The notes under the pieces were generated by a model. The model did not search any database and had not been told where the DNA came from. It saw nothing but the letters and a program-made list of their open reading frames with translations. From Streptococcus suis (GTDB lineage Bacteria; Bacillota; Bacilli; Lactobacillales; Streptococcaceae), in NCBI RefSeq assembly GCF_002964575.1, contig NZ_POQQ01000048.1, positions 1-64,000 of the forward strand: a stretch of 64,000 nucleotides of DNA, in the 5' to 3' direction. A program made the translations under genes and the position numbers. Of the stretch, positions 54,956 to 63,262 are shown in pieces. Each line of letters starts with the position of its first letter. Positions within the stretch are counted from its first letter, which is position 1.

Positions 54956-54985
54956 TTAGCAAGTTCAATCGTATTATGATAGGAT
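54956..54985 (+). promoter_or_regulatory. Promoter of the AhpD-like gene, shared-type 2
   Basis: TTAGCA (54956-54961) and TAGGAT (54980-54985) are 18 bases apart and preceded by GATAGATAAAATATA, close to the copy upstream of the TDT gene. Confidence 0.5.
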
Positions 54986-55048
54986 GATACTATATCATAT
55001 GGGTCTTTTTTAGACCTGTCTATGAAATATCATGAAATGGAGTATCCT

Positions 55049-55612
55049 ATGACACAAGCATTTTTCCCTATTCATACCTTGGACACGGTTAGACCTGATT
55101 TGAGAGAAAATCTGGAAACGGTCAAGAAAAATAACGGTGGCTACATTCCCAACCTGATTGGTCTTTTAGCCAACTCTCCAACTGCCTTGGAAACCTATCA
55201 GACAGTCGGTGGTATCAATCGCCGCAACAGCCTGACACCTACTGAGCGAGAAGTGGTGCAGATTACAGCAGCAGTTGCCAATGGCTGTGGTTTCTGTGTC
55301 GCAGGTCATACCGCCATCTCCATCAAGCAGGTCAAGATGCCAGATGAGATTTTGCAGGCCCTCCGTCAGGGAACACCGATTGAGGCGGATGCAAAATTGG
55401 ATAGCCTAGCCCGCTTTACGCTGGCAGTTATTCATGAAAAAGGCAAGGTCGGCGACCAGTTGTTGGAAGAATTTTTCCAAGCTGGCTATACAGCAGAAAA
55501 TGCCCTAGATGTCGTCTTGGGAGTTAGTCTTGCGACCCTCTGTAATTATGCCAATAACCTCATCAACACCCCAATCAATCCCGAATTACAGCCCTATGCT
55601 TTGGAGGATTAA
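55049..55612 (+). CDS. Carboxymuconolactone decarboxylase/AhpD-like protein
   Basis: The start MTQAFFPIHTLD at 55049 has GGAG six bases upstream and gives 187 residues. The all-helical CMD fold is recognised from the CxxC-x3-H signature C80-G-F-C83-x3-H87 within NGCGFCVAGH, the thiol pair of AhpD-like peroxidase partners, and the preceding LTPTEREVVQITAAVANG helix. It probably acts as a thiol-dependent peroxidase or disulfide protein. The gene shares promoter style with the TDT transporter, which hints at a common stress regulon. Confidence 0.88.
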   Translation: MTQAFFPIHTLDTVRPDLRENLETVKKNNGGYIPNLIGLLANSPTALETYQTVGGINRRNSLTPTEREVVQITAAVANGCGFCVAGHTAISIKQVKMPDEILQALRQGTPIEADAKLDSLARFTLAVIHEKGKVGDQLLEEFFQAGYTAENALDVVLGVSLATLCNYANNLINTPINPELQPYALED

Positions 55613-55623
55613 AAAATAGAGAG

Positions 55624-55652
55624 AACCAGTCGGAATAGTCGGCTGGTTTTTC
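55624..55652 (+). terminator. Terminator of the AhpD-like gene
   Basis: AACCAG (55624-55629) and CTGGTT (55643-55648) close a stem with an inner CGG / TCG pairing, followed by T residues. Confidence 0.82.
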
Positions 55653-55664
55653 AGTTGGAGCAAG

Positions 55665-56045
55665 TATCGTCATTTAGTTTTTCTTTTATTACTTCGACGT
55701 ACGAGGAAACTTCGTTTCCTTATTTCCAGCTTCAAACACTCCACAGGAGTATTTGAACTCGCCTTGCCTGATTTTGTAAAAGTGACTTGCTTTGCAAGTA
55801 TTATCTCCAACCTTGCACAGTCCATTGACTGTGCAAGCAGTCTGGGGGATACGAATAGTCCGGTGGACTATTCGTACCTGAGCCTGAAAACAAAAAAGCG
55901 AAGTACATCAGCTGGTCACCTATAAATAAGAAAGCATTGAGTTATGCCTGCGGCTTTTGACGTGAACATCGTTCACTTTATCCCCAGCCTCCAACTATCT
56001 CCCAGATAGTTGGAGCGAGTACTAAAAGTAAACTAAAAGACTATA
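55665..56045. repeat. Hairpin-chain element with terminal inverted repeats (381 bp)
   Basis: The ends are inverted repeats: the left begins TATCGTCATTTAGTTTTTC and the right, reverse-complemented, begins TATAGTCTTTTAGTTTAC; both run into CTTTTA and end in AC. Between them lie seven short-loop hairpins: 55704-55720 (7 bp), 55731-55757 (12 bp, one mismatch), 55785-55799 (6 bp), 55812-55837 (11 bp), 55850-55876 (12 bp), 55962-55976 (6 bp) and 55989-56015 (12 bp). Loops are 3-4 bases. No ORF is evident. The core CTCGCCTTGCC matches the smaller element at 40246-40350. This is the main content of the 606-base gap between genes here. Confidence 0.8.
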
Positions 56046-56143
56046 AAACTATTTTTATAAAAAAGTTAGAAAATTGAAAGTAGTTTCAGAAACACGTGAT
56101 TTCTTTCTCAGGATAGAAATTAAAATTTAAATGTTAAAGTCTA

Positions 56144-56171
56144 TTGAAAAGATGTCAATATATTGTATAAT
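56144..56171 (+). promoter_or_regulatory. Promoter of the sialic-acid operon
   Basis: TTGAAA (56144-56149) and TATAAT (56166-56171) are 16 bases apart. The cre site begins six bases after the -10. Confidence 0.8.
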
Positions 56172-56176
56172 GATAA

Positions 56177-56190
56177 TGTAAGCGCTAACT
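56177..56190 (+). promoter_or_regulatory. cre site (CcpA) at the start of the nan operon
   Basis: TGTAAGCGCTAACT fits the catabolite-responsive element consensus TGWAARCGYTWNCW at every position. It covers the predicted transcription start, so CcpA should repress the operon when preferred sugars are present. Confidence 0.88.
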
Positions 56191-56218
56191 CGGATCCGGT
56201 AATAGAAAGGAGATATTG

Positions 56219-56920
56219 ATGGTTCACATCAGTAAAGACGTTTTAAAAGAACAGATTAAAGATGGCATTATTATTTCCTGTCAAGCTTTACCAGGAGAGC
56301 CTTTATATAGAGAAGAGGGTGGGGTTATGCCCCTTCTGGTCAAAGCCGCTCAGGAGGCAGGTGCTGTAGGTATTCGAGCAAACAGTGTTCGAGATATTAA
56401 AGAAATCAAGGAAGTAACCGATTTACCAATTATCGGAATTATCAAGAGAGACTATCCTCCTCAAGAACCCTTCATTACAGCAACGATGAGAGAGGTTGAC
56501 GAGCTAGCAGCCCTAGACATTGCAGTTATCGCTTTGGATTGTACCAAACGCGAGCGCTACGATGGTCTGGCCATAGCTGACTTCATCAAGCAAATCAAGG
56601 AAAAATATCCACAGCAGCTCTTCATGGCAGATATTTCTACCTATGAAGAAGGTGTGGCAGCCCACGAGGCAGGTATTGATTTTGTTGGGACAACTCTTTC
56701 CGGCTACACTTCTTATAGCAGACAGGAAGATGGTCCAGATATTGAGCTGGTTGACCGCCTCTGTCGGGCAGGGATAGATGTGATTGCAGAAGGTAAAATC
56801 CATTACCCAGATCAGGCTAAAACCATTCACGATTTAGGTGTAGCAGGGATTGTCGTCGGCGGTGCCATTACTCGTCCAAAGGAAATAGCAGAGCGATTTA
56901 TCAAGGCTTTGCAAACATAA
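56219..56920 (+). CDS. nanE: N-acetylmannosamine-6-phosphate 2-epimerase
   Basis: The start ATG at 56219 has AAGGAG six bases upstream, better than the TTG just before it. The TIM-barrel enzyme of 233 residues converts ManNAc-6-P to GlcNAc-6-P in sialic acid breakdown. Visible features are the [12 protein letters not shown] strand, IGIIKRDY near residue 80, [10 protein letters not shown] near 108 and the Glu-Lys pair in IAEGKIHYP near 180. First gene of the nan operon, under a cre site. Confidence 0.96.
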   Translation: MVHISKDVLKEQIKDGIIISCQALPGEPLYREEGGVMPLLVKAAQEAGAVGIRANSVRDIKEIKEVTDLPIIGIIKRDYPPQEPFITATMREVDELAALDIAVIALDCTKRERYDGLAIADFIKQIKEKYPQQLFMADISTYEEGVAAHEAGIDFVGTTLSGYTSYSRQEDGPDIELVDRLCRAGIDVIAEGKIHYPDQAKTIHDLGVAGIVVGGAITRPKEIAERFIKALQT

Positions 56921-56976
56921 TAGTTATATTGTCCAAGAAAACTCCCAATGGGATAAAAAAATAAAGGAGAAGAATG

Positions 56977-58290
56977 ATGAAGAAAATCATACATTCATTG
57001 TTAGCTGGTGTGGCAGTTTTGTCACTCGCAGCATGTAGTGGTGGTAGCAGTAATACAACTGCTGAAAAAACAGCTGAATCAAGTGCTTCTGGTAAGACAG
57101 AAATCACTTGGTGGGCCTTCCCAGTATTCACACAAGAGAATACAGAAGACGGTGTTGGTACCTATGAGCAAAAAATTATTGCTGCTTTTGAGGAAGCTAA
57201 CCCAGACATTACTGTCAAACTGGAAACCATTGACTTTACATCTGGTCCAGAAAAAATCACGACTGCTATCGAAGCAGGTACTGCTCCAGACGTTCTCTTC
57301 GATGCACCAGGTCGTATCATTACCTACGGAAAAAATGGTAAATTGGCTGAATTGAATGATCTCTTCACAGATGAATTTGTCAAAGATGTGAACAACGATA
57401 ACATCATTCAAGCATCTAAGGCTGGTGATACTGCCTACATGTACCCACTCAGCTCTGCTCCATTCTATATGGCCTTCAACAAAGCGATGTTGAAAGATGC
57501 TGGTGTTCTTGACCTTGTAAAAGATGGCTGGACAACTGACGACTTTGAAAAAGTCATCAAGGCTTTGAAAGACAAGGGTTACAACCCTGGTTCCCTCTTC
57601 TCTAACGGTCAAGGTGGTGACCAAGGTACTCGTGCCTTCTTGGCAAACCTCTACAGCGGTAGCATCACTGATGAAGGCGTAACCAAATATACAACTGATT
57701 CTGAACAAATGATCAAGGCTTTGGATAAGGCAGCTGGTTGGATTAAAGACGGCTACATGATGAACGGCTCTCAATACGCAGGTGGCGATGACATCCAAAA
57801 CTTTGCAAATGGTCAAACTTCTTACACTATCCTTTGGGGACCTGCTCAAAATGGTATCCAAGGACAATTGTTAGAAGCATCTAAAGTAGAAGTTCTTGAA
57901 GTACCATTCCCATCTGAAGATGGTAAAGCAGCTCTTGAATACCTTGTAAACGGCTTTGCAGTCTTCAACAATGGCGACGAAGCTCGTGTAGCAGCGTCTA
58001 AGAAATTCATCCAGTTCATCGCAGATGACAAAGAATGGGGTCCTAAGAACGTTGTTCGTACAGGTGCCTTCCCAGTTCGTACATCATTTGGTGCTCTCTA
58101 TGATGACGAACGTATGGCTACTATTGACAAGTGGACTGGTTACTACTCACCATACTACAACACAATTGATGGATTTGCTGAAATGAGAACTCTTTGGTTC
58201 CCAATGCTTCAAGCTGTATCAAATGGCGAAAAAGAAGCAGAGGCTGCTTTGAAAGAATTCACTGAGCAAGCAAACGCAACCATTAAATAA
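56977..58290 (+). CDS. Sialic-acid ABC transporter substrate-binding lipoprotein
   Basis: The ATG at 56977 has GGAG seven bases upstream; the one three bases earlier is closer than usual. The 437-residue protein has a lipobox LSLAACSGG (Cys at about 20) and is a family 1 extracellular solute-binding protein of CUT1 type ([36 protein letters not shown]). In pneumococcus the equivalent protein in a nan locus (SatA) binds sialic acid; position between nanE and two permeases supports that here. A hairpin follows at 58304-58349, probably giving more binding protein than permease. Confidence 0.92.
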   Translation: MKKIIHSLLAGVAVLSLAACSGGSSNTTAEKTAESSASGKTEITWWAFPVFTQENTEDGVGTYEQKIIAAFEEANPDITVKLETIDFTSGPEKITTAIEAGTAPDVLFDAPGRIITYGKNGKLAELNDLFTDEFVKDVNNDNIIQASKAGDTAYMYPLSSAPFYMAFNKAMLKDAGVLDLVKDGWTTDDFEKVIKALKDKGYNPGSLFSNGQGGDQGTRAFLANLYSGSITDEGVTKYTTDSEQMIKALDKAAGWIKDGYMMNGSQYAGGDDIQNFANGQTSYTILWGPAQNGIQGQLLEASKVEVLEVPFPSEDGKAALEYLVNGFAVFNNGDEARVAASKKFIQFIADDKEWGPKNVVRTGAFPVRTSFGALYDDERMATIDKWTGYYSPYYNTIDGFAEMRTLWFPMLQAVSNGEKEAEAALKEFTEQANATIK

Positions 58291-58303
58291 ATGAATTGAA
58301 TGA

Positions 58304-58409
58304 GGCTCCTTTTCTCTGTTAGCTATTCAATAGATATGGAAAAGGAGCCATTCCTTTCATGCTTTGTGAAAATCAAGAATTATTTTTTCAGTAGGTATTT
58401 TGATTTTCA
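58304..58409 (+). other. Two intercistronic hairpins between binding protein and permease
   Basis: GGCTCCTTTTC (58304-58314) pairs perfectly with GAAAAGGAGCC (58339-58349). A second stem, TGAAAATCAA (58367-58376) with TTGATTTTCA (58400-58409), follows. Neither has a strong T run, so they fit mRNA stabilisers or partial terminators within the operon. Confidence 0.75.
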
Positions 58410-58445
58410 TAAAGAATGATTACGAATAGAATTGAGGTGTTCTAA

Positions 58446-59333
58446 GTGCAGATAAATAAGATTAGAATGCGGGAAACCATTGTATCCTATACCTTCTTGG
58501 CTCCTATTCTCATTTTCTTCACCATTTTTGTACTCGCTCCAATGATCATGGGATTTGTCACCAGTTTCTTTAACTATACCATGACAGATTTCACCTTTGT
58601 TGGACTGGATAATTATGTACGGATGTTTAATGATCCGATCTTTATCAAATCTCTGATTAACACATTGATTATCGTGGTTGGTTCAGTGCCAGTAGTTGTT
58701 TTCTTTTCAGTCTTTGTCGCTTCGCAGACCTATGAAAAGAATGTCATCGCTCGCTCTTTCTACCGTGCAGTTTTCTTCCTGCCTGTTGTAACGGGTTCCG
58801 TTGCTGTAACGGTTGTTTGGAAATGGATTTACGATCCCCTGTCAGGTATCTTGAACTTCGTTTTGAAATCTGGCGGCCTTATTGAACAAAATATCAGTTG
58901 GTTAGGGGATAAACAGTGGGCCTTGTTAGCCATCATCATTATCCTCTTAACAACTTCAGTTGGTCAGCCGATTATTCTTTACATTGCAGCTCTTGGAAAT
59001 ATTGATAATTCCTTGGTAGAAGCAGCGCGTGTGGACGGTGCCAATGAGCATCAGGTTTTCTGGCAAATCAAATGGCCAAGCCTCTTACCAACCACTCTTT
59101 ATATCGCAGTTATTACTACCATTAACTCCTTCCAGTGTTTTGCCCTTATTCAGCTCTTGACCTCAGGTGGACCTAACTATTCAACATCCACCCTCATGTA
59201 CTACTTGTACGAAAAAGCCTTCAAGCTGTCTGAGTATGGATATGCAAACACCATGGGTGTTTTCCTAGCAGTCATGATTGCACTGATTTCCTTTGCCCAA
59301 TTCAAGATTTTGGGTAACGATGTGGAATACTAG
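58446..59333 (+). CDS. Sugar ABC transporter permease 1 (CUT1, sialic acid)
   Basis: The gene starts at GTG 58446 with GAGGTG six bases upstream. The 295-residue protein has six membrane helices and the EAA loop (EAARVDGANEHQVFWQIKWP near residue 200) that contacts the ATPase. No ATPase gene is in the operon, as in other streptococcal CUT1 systems that borrow MsmK. It forms a heterodimer with the next permease. Confidence 0.93.
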   Translation: MQINKIRMRETIVSYTFLAPILIFFTIFVLAPMIMGFVTSFFNYTMTDFTFVGLDNYVRMFNDPIFIKSLINTLIIVVGSVPVVVFFSVFVASQTYEKNVIARSFYRAVFFLPVVTGSVAVTVVWKWIYDPLSGILNFVLKSGGLIEQNISWLGDKQWALLAIIIILLTTSVGQPIILYIAALGNIDNSLVEAARVDGANEHQVFWQIKWPSLLPTTLYIAVITTINSFQCFALIQLLTSGGPNYSTSTLMYYLYEKAFKLSEYGYANTMGVFLAVMIALISFAQFKILGNDVEY

Positions 59334-59346
59334 AAAGGAGGAAACT

Positions 59347-60177
59347 ATGAAAAAGAAAACCATTACACCCTTTGGTGTTATTTCAACGATTATCTTGCTT
59401 TTGTTGACCATCCTTTTCATATTCCCTTTCTATTGGATTATGACAGGTGCCTTTAAGTCACAGCCGCATACCATTGTCATCCCCCCTCAGTGGTGGCCAA
59501 CCCAGCCAACGCTAGAAAACTTTACCAAGTTGACGGTTCAAAACCCAGCCTTACAGTGGCTATGGAACTCAGTCTTTATCTCCTTGGCGACCATGATTTT
59601 GGTTTGTATGACCTCTTCTCTAGCTGGTTATGTCTTGGCTAAGAAACGGTTCTACGGACAGCGGATTTTGTTCTCAATCTTCATCGCTGCCATGGCTCTT
59701 CCTAAGCAGGTTGTGCTTGTGCCTCTGGTACGGATTATCAACTTTATGGGAATTCATGATACGCTAGCGGCAGTTATTCTACCCTTAGTTGGCTGGCCAT
59801 TCGGGGTTTTCTTGATGAAGCAATTCTCAGAAAATATTCCGACAGAATTGTTGGAATCTGCTAAAATTGATGGTTGTGGAGAAGTGTCTACCTTCTGGAA
59901 TGTTGCCTTTCCAATTGTCAAACCAGGTTTTGCAGCCTTGGCTATCTTTACCTTCATCAACTCTTGGAATGACTACTTCATGCAGTTGGTTATGTTGACT
60001 TCTCGTCAGAATTTGACTATTTCGCTAGGTGTTGCAACCATGCAGGCTGAAATGGCAACCAACTATGGTGTCATCATGGCGGGGGCGGCTATGGCTGCAG
60101 TACCAATCGTTACTGTCTTCCTTGTCTTCCAAAAATCCTTTACTCAAGGTATCACCATGGGAGCGGTTAAAGGCTAA
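59347..60177 (+). CDS. Sugar ABC transporter permease 2 (CUT1, sialic acid)
   Basis: The start MKKKTITPFGV at 59347 has AAAGGAGG upstream and gives 276 residues; longer frames overlap the previous gene. Six membrane helices are visible, and the EAA motif is in LLESAKIDGCGEVSTFWNVAFP near residue 165. It pairs with permease 1 and needs a shared ATPase encoded elsewhere. Confidence 0.93.
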   Translation: MKKKTITPFGVISTIILLLLTILFIFPFYWIMTGAFKSQPHTIVIPPQWWPTQPTLENFTKLTVQNPALQWLWNSVFISLATMILVCMTSSLAGYVLAKKRFYGQRILFSIFIAAMALPKQVVLVPLVRIINFMGIHDTLAAVILPLVGWPFGVFLMKQFSENIPTELLESAKIDGCGEVSTFWNVAFPIVKPGFAALAIFTFINSWNDYFMQLVMLTSRQNLTISLGVATMQAEMATNYGVIMAGAAMAAVPIVTVFLVFQKSFTQGITMGAVKG

Positions 60178-60206
60178 GAATTCGGATAGTTGGTGGAGAA
60201 AGATAC

Positions 60207-60662
60207 ATGATTTATGATCATATTGACAATTGTTCACAATATAAGGGACTACATCCCAATTTGGATCTTGCCTTGGCTGTTTTGGAAAAGGGTGATTTTC
60301 GCGAGCAGGACCTAGGCAGGTATGAAATCGCTGGTCAGGCTGTCTATTACTTCCTTCAGGAAAATACTCTTTCAGAAGAGTTCAAGGAGGAATTCGAATA
60401 CCATCGTTCCTACGCAGATATCCATTTTGTTATCAGTGGACAGGAACAAATTTCTTACGGTTGTCGTCTGGTTGGAGAAGATACTGGTTTTGATCCAGCA
60501 AGTGATATCGGTTTTGTTCCGAGTGAAAAATGGGTGGATAGTCTACTTGATGGGAATTACTTTGCCATTTTCCTACCTGGTGAGGTTCATCAGCCAAACC
60601 AATGGGCAGGTGGACAAAAGACTGTCCGCAAGTTTGTCATTAAAGTCTTACTAGACGATTAG
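60207..60662 (+). CDS. YhcH/YjgK/YiaL family protein (NanQ-like)
   Basis: The 151-residue protein is a cupin-type member of the YhcH/YjgK/YiaL family. The core EFEYHRSYADIHFVISGQEQI near residue 73 and the FLPGEVHQPNQW segment near 128 carry the metal-binding His and Glu residues. In E. coli the homologue NanQ is a sialic acid anomerase. Its place in the operon supports conversion of imported alpha-sialic acid to the beta form or a related sugar step. Confidence 0.9.
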   Translation: MIYDHIDNCSQYKGLHPNLDLALAVLEKGDFREQDLGRYEIAGQAVYYFLQENTLSEEFKEEFEYHRSYADIHFVISGQEQISYGCRLVGEDTGFDPASDIGFVPSEKWVDSLLDGNYFAIFLPGEVHQPNQWAGGQKTVRKFVIKVLLDD

Positions 60663-60694
60663 TTCTCAACTACAATAGAAAGGGGAAGATGTAA

Positions 60695-61348
60695 ATGAAA
60701 GGAAAGGGTGGTAGAACACTGGTTCAGTCCTTGTTTGATGTTAATCATCCAGCATGGCAACTGGTAGAAAAACTCTTTGATCTCATGCTCTTAAATGGCT
60801 TAACTGTTTTGGCAAGTCTTCCTCTTTTTACCTTGGGAATTGCCAAACTAGCTCTCCAAGCGAGTTTATGGGACATGAATGAAGAAGGGAAGGTCAAGGT
60901 CTGGTCGACCTACTGGGGTCATTTTGGTCGCCAGTGGAAACAGGGCTTGGTCTTGTCACTGGTAGAAATTGGGTTAACGACATTTTGCCTCTTGGATCTA
61001 TATCTGATTTGGGGACAGGTTGGTCTGGTATTTGACAGTTTTCGTGCAAGCTGTATTGCCATCCTGCTCTTTAGTCAGCTACTTTGGGTCTATATCTACC
61101 CGTTAGCCAGTCGATTTGATTTGCAGTTGAAAGACTTATTCCTAAAAGGAATTTTATGCCTGGGGAATATGTTGTCCTTGACTGCTATGGTTGGTCTGGT
61201 CTTTCTACTTGTAGCTACTATCCTCTTTTATTCAGACCTGACATTTTTAATCGGTCTGGTTTGTCTGCTATTTTTTGCCTACGCTGGCCTATCCTTTCTA
61301 TTTATTAGAGAATTTGGGTCAAGAATAAAAACAGTTAAAAGGAATTAG
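60695..61348 (+). CDS. YesL family membrane protein
   Basis: The 217-residue protein has five hydrophobic segments and the YesL (DUF624) pattern: DLMLLNGLTVLASLPLFTLG near residue 30, then WSTYWGHFGRQWKQG near 72 and SQLLWVYIYPLASRFD near 128. YesL is found in sugar-uptake operons of Firmicutes; its function is unknown. It ends just before nanA, with a one-base gap. Confidence 0.85.
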   Translation: MKGKGGRTLVQSLFDVNHPAWQLVEKLFDLMLLNGLTVLASLPLFTLGIAKLALQASLWDMNEEGKVKVWSTYWGHFGRQWKQGLVLSLVEIGLTTFCLLDLYLIWGQVGLVFDSFRASCIAILLFSQLLWVYIYPLASRFDLQLKDLFLKGILCLGNMLSLTAMVGLVFLLVATILFYSDLTFLIGLVCLLFFAYAGLSFLFIREFGSRIKTVKRN

Positions 61349-61349
61349 A

Positions 61350-62270
61350 ATGAAAGATTTATCGAAATATCATGGAATTATCCCAGCCTTCTATGCCTGT
61401 TATGACGAGGCTGGTGAGATTAGTTCAGAACGTGTAAAAGCCCTGGTTCAGTATTTCATTGACAAGGGTGTTCAAGGGCTTTATGTCAACGGTTCGTCTG
61501 GTGAATGCATTTACCAAAGTGTGGCAGACCGCAAGCAAATTCTTGAAGCGGTCATGGAAGTTGCCAAGGGTAAATTGACCATCATTAACCATGTTGCCTG
61601 CAATAATTTGAAGGACAGTGTGGAGCTAGCGCGCCATTCGGAAGAATTGGGTGTTGATGCTATTGCAGCCATCCCACCGATTTACTTCCGTTTGCCAGAG
61701 TACAGCATTGCTGCTTACTGGAACGGTATTAGTGCAGCTGCACCAAACACCGATTTCATTATCTACAATATTCCGCAACTGGCAGGTGTGTCCTTGACAC
61801 CAAGTCTTTATAAGGAAATGTTGAAAAATCCACGAGTGGTCGGGGTGAAAAATTCCTCTATGCCAGTTCAGGATATTGATACCTTTGTCAGTCTAGGCGG
61901 TGAAGACTATGTGGTCTTCAATGGTCCAGATGAGCAATTTCTCGGTGGTCGCCTCATGGGCGCTAAGGGTGGAATTGGGGGTACCTATGGTGCTATGCCA
62001 GAACTCTTCCTGCGTTTGAACCAATTGATTGCGGACAAGGACTTGGAAACAGCCCGTCAATTGCAGGCGACTATCAATACTATTATTGGTAAACTGGTTT
62101 CCGGTCATGGTCATATGTACGCTGTCATCAAGGAAGTCATCCGTATCAATGATGGCTTGGATATTGGTTCTGTTCGTGAACCTCTGACAGCCTTGACGGA
62201 AGCAGACTTGATCATTGCCCAAGAAGCAGCTCAGGTCATTCGTGATGCTAAGGAAAGATTTGGTGCCTAG
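61350..62270 (+). CDS. nanA: N-acetylneuraminate lyase
   Basis: The 306-residue enzyme cleaves sialic acid to ManNAc and pyruvate. It is a DapA/NAL-type TIM barrel with a GSSGE motif at 48-52, Y139 in IIYNIPQ as proton relay, and the Schiff-base lysine K167 in GVKNSS. Length is normal. AAAAGGAA lies before the ATG. It works with the kinase and epimerase of this operon to feed GlcNAc-6-P to glycolysis. Confidence 0.96.
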   Translation: MKDLSKYHGIIPAFYACYDEAGEISSERVKALVQYFIDKGVQGLYVNGSSGECIYQSVADRKQILEAVMEVAKGKLTIINHVACNNLKDSVELARHSEELGVDAIAAIPPIYFRLPEYSIAAYWNGISAAAPNTDFIIYNIPQLAGVSLTPSLYKEMLKNPRVVGVKNSSMPVQDIDTFVSLGGEDYVVFNGPDEQFLGGRLMGAKGGIGGTYGAMPELFLRLNQLIADKDLETARQLQATINTIIGKLVSGHGHMYAVIKEVIRINDGLDIGSVREPLTALTEADLIIAQEAAQVIRDAKERFGA

Positions 62271-62279
62271 GAGGTGTCT

Positions 62280-63170
62280 ATGAAAACCTATCTTGCTATT
62301 GATATTGGCGGAACTCAGATTAAATATGGTCGTCTGGATGAAGCAGGTCAGATTCTTGAAAGTTACAAGATGGACACGGAAGCCCACAAGGGCGGCCCCC
62401 ATATCCTAGCGACAGTCAAAAAACTTGTGGCAGATTTCCATGCCCAAGCCCCCCTTTCAGGTGTAGCTATTTCATCAGCTGGGATGGTTGACCCTAACAA
62501 GGGAGAGATTTTCTATTCAGGGCCACAAATTCCAAACTATGCTGGTACCCAGTTTAAGTCTGAAATTGAAACAAGTTTCGGACTTCCTTGTGAGATTGAA
62601 AATGATGTAAACTGTGCGGGCCTAGCAGAAGGTATTTCAGGTGCTGGTCAGGGCAGTCAGATTTCCATTTGCTTGACCATTGGCACGGGCATTGGAGGTT
62701 GCTTGCTAGTGGATGGTCAAATCTTCCATGGCTTTAGTAATTCAGCCTGTGAGGTCGGCTATCTCCACCTTTCAGATGGTGCTTTCCAAGACCTTGCTTC
62801 AACGACGGCTCTTGTCCAAGAGGTGGCTCGCTTACATGATCAGGATCCAGCAGACTGGAACGGCTATAAGATTTTCCAGGAAGCCAAGGCAGGAGATGCT
62901 CACTGTATTGCTGCCATTGACCGAATGGTCAACTATCTTGGTCAAGGTATTGCCAATATCTGCTATGTAGCCAATCCAGAAGTGGTCATTCTTGGCGGTG
63001 GTATTATGGCGCAAAAAGATTATCTTTATGAGAAAATCCAAGCAGCTCTTAAGGCAAACCTGGTTTCAAGTCTAGCAGACAAGACCAAGCTGGCCTTTGC
63101 TGAGCATGAGAATGCTGCTGGTATGCTGGGAGCCTTCTATCACTTCCAACAGAAGCAGGGGCTACTATAA
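62280..63170 (+). CDS. ROK family kinase, probable N-acetylmannosamine kinase
   Basis: The start MKTYLAIDIGG at 62280 has GGAGG upstream and gives 296 residues. The ATP-binding DIGGTQIK near residue 7, ENDVNCAG near 110 and the TIGTGIGGCLL segment near 132 are classic ROK. The usual zinc-binding CxCGxxGC motif is missing, and the ExGH motif appears as CEVGY, so this is a zinc-free ROK member. Context as last gene of the nan operon suggests ManNAc kinase (NanK role). A terminator follows. Confidence 0.88.
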   Translation: MKTYLAIDIGGTQIKYGRLDEAGQILESYKMDTEAHKGGPHILATVKKLVADFHAQAPLSGVAISSAGMVDPNKGEIFYSGPQIPNYAGTQFKSEIETSFGLPCEIENDVNCAGLAEGISGAGQGSQISICLTIGTGIGGCLLVDGQIFHGFSNSACEVGYLHLSDGAFQDLASTTALVQEVARLHDQDPADWNGYKIFQEAKAGDAHCIAAIDRMVNYLGQGIANICYVANPEVVILGGGIMAQKDYLYEKIQAALKANLVSSLADKTKLAFAEHENAAGMLGAFYHFQQKQGLL

Positions 63171-63180
63171 TATACGATAA

Positions 63181-63240
63181 GATGGAGAGCTTCCTTCCCT
63201 TTCTCTTCTCCTTTAGATTTGGAAGCTTTCCGTCTTTTTT
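63181..63240 (+). terminator. Terminator of the nan operon
   Basis: GATGGAGAGCTTCC (63181-63194) pairs with GGAAGCTTTCCGTC (63221-63234) across a long loop, with mismatches, followed by six T residues. Confidence 0.8.
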
Positions 63241-63262
63241 CTAGTTGTAGAGAGGTTGAATG

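Noticed and set aside
55665..56045. CRISPR array
   Set aside because: The hairpins are all different and unevenly spaced; there is no direct repeat/spacer pattern and no cas gene nearby.
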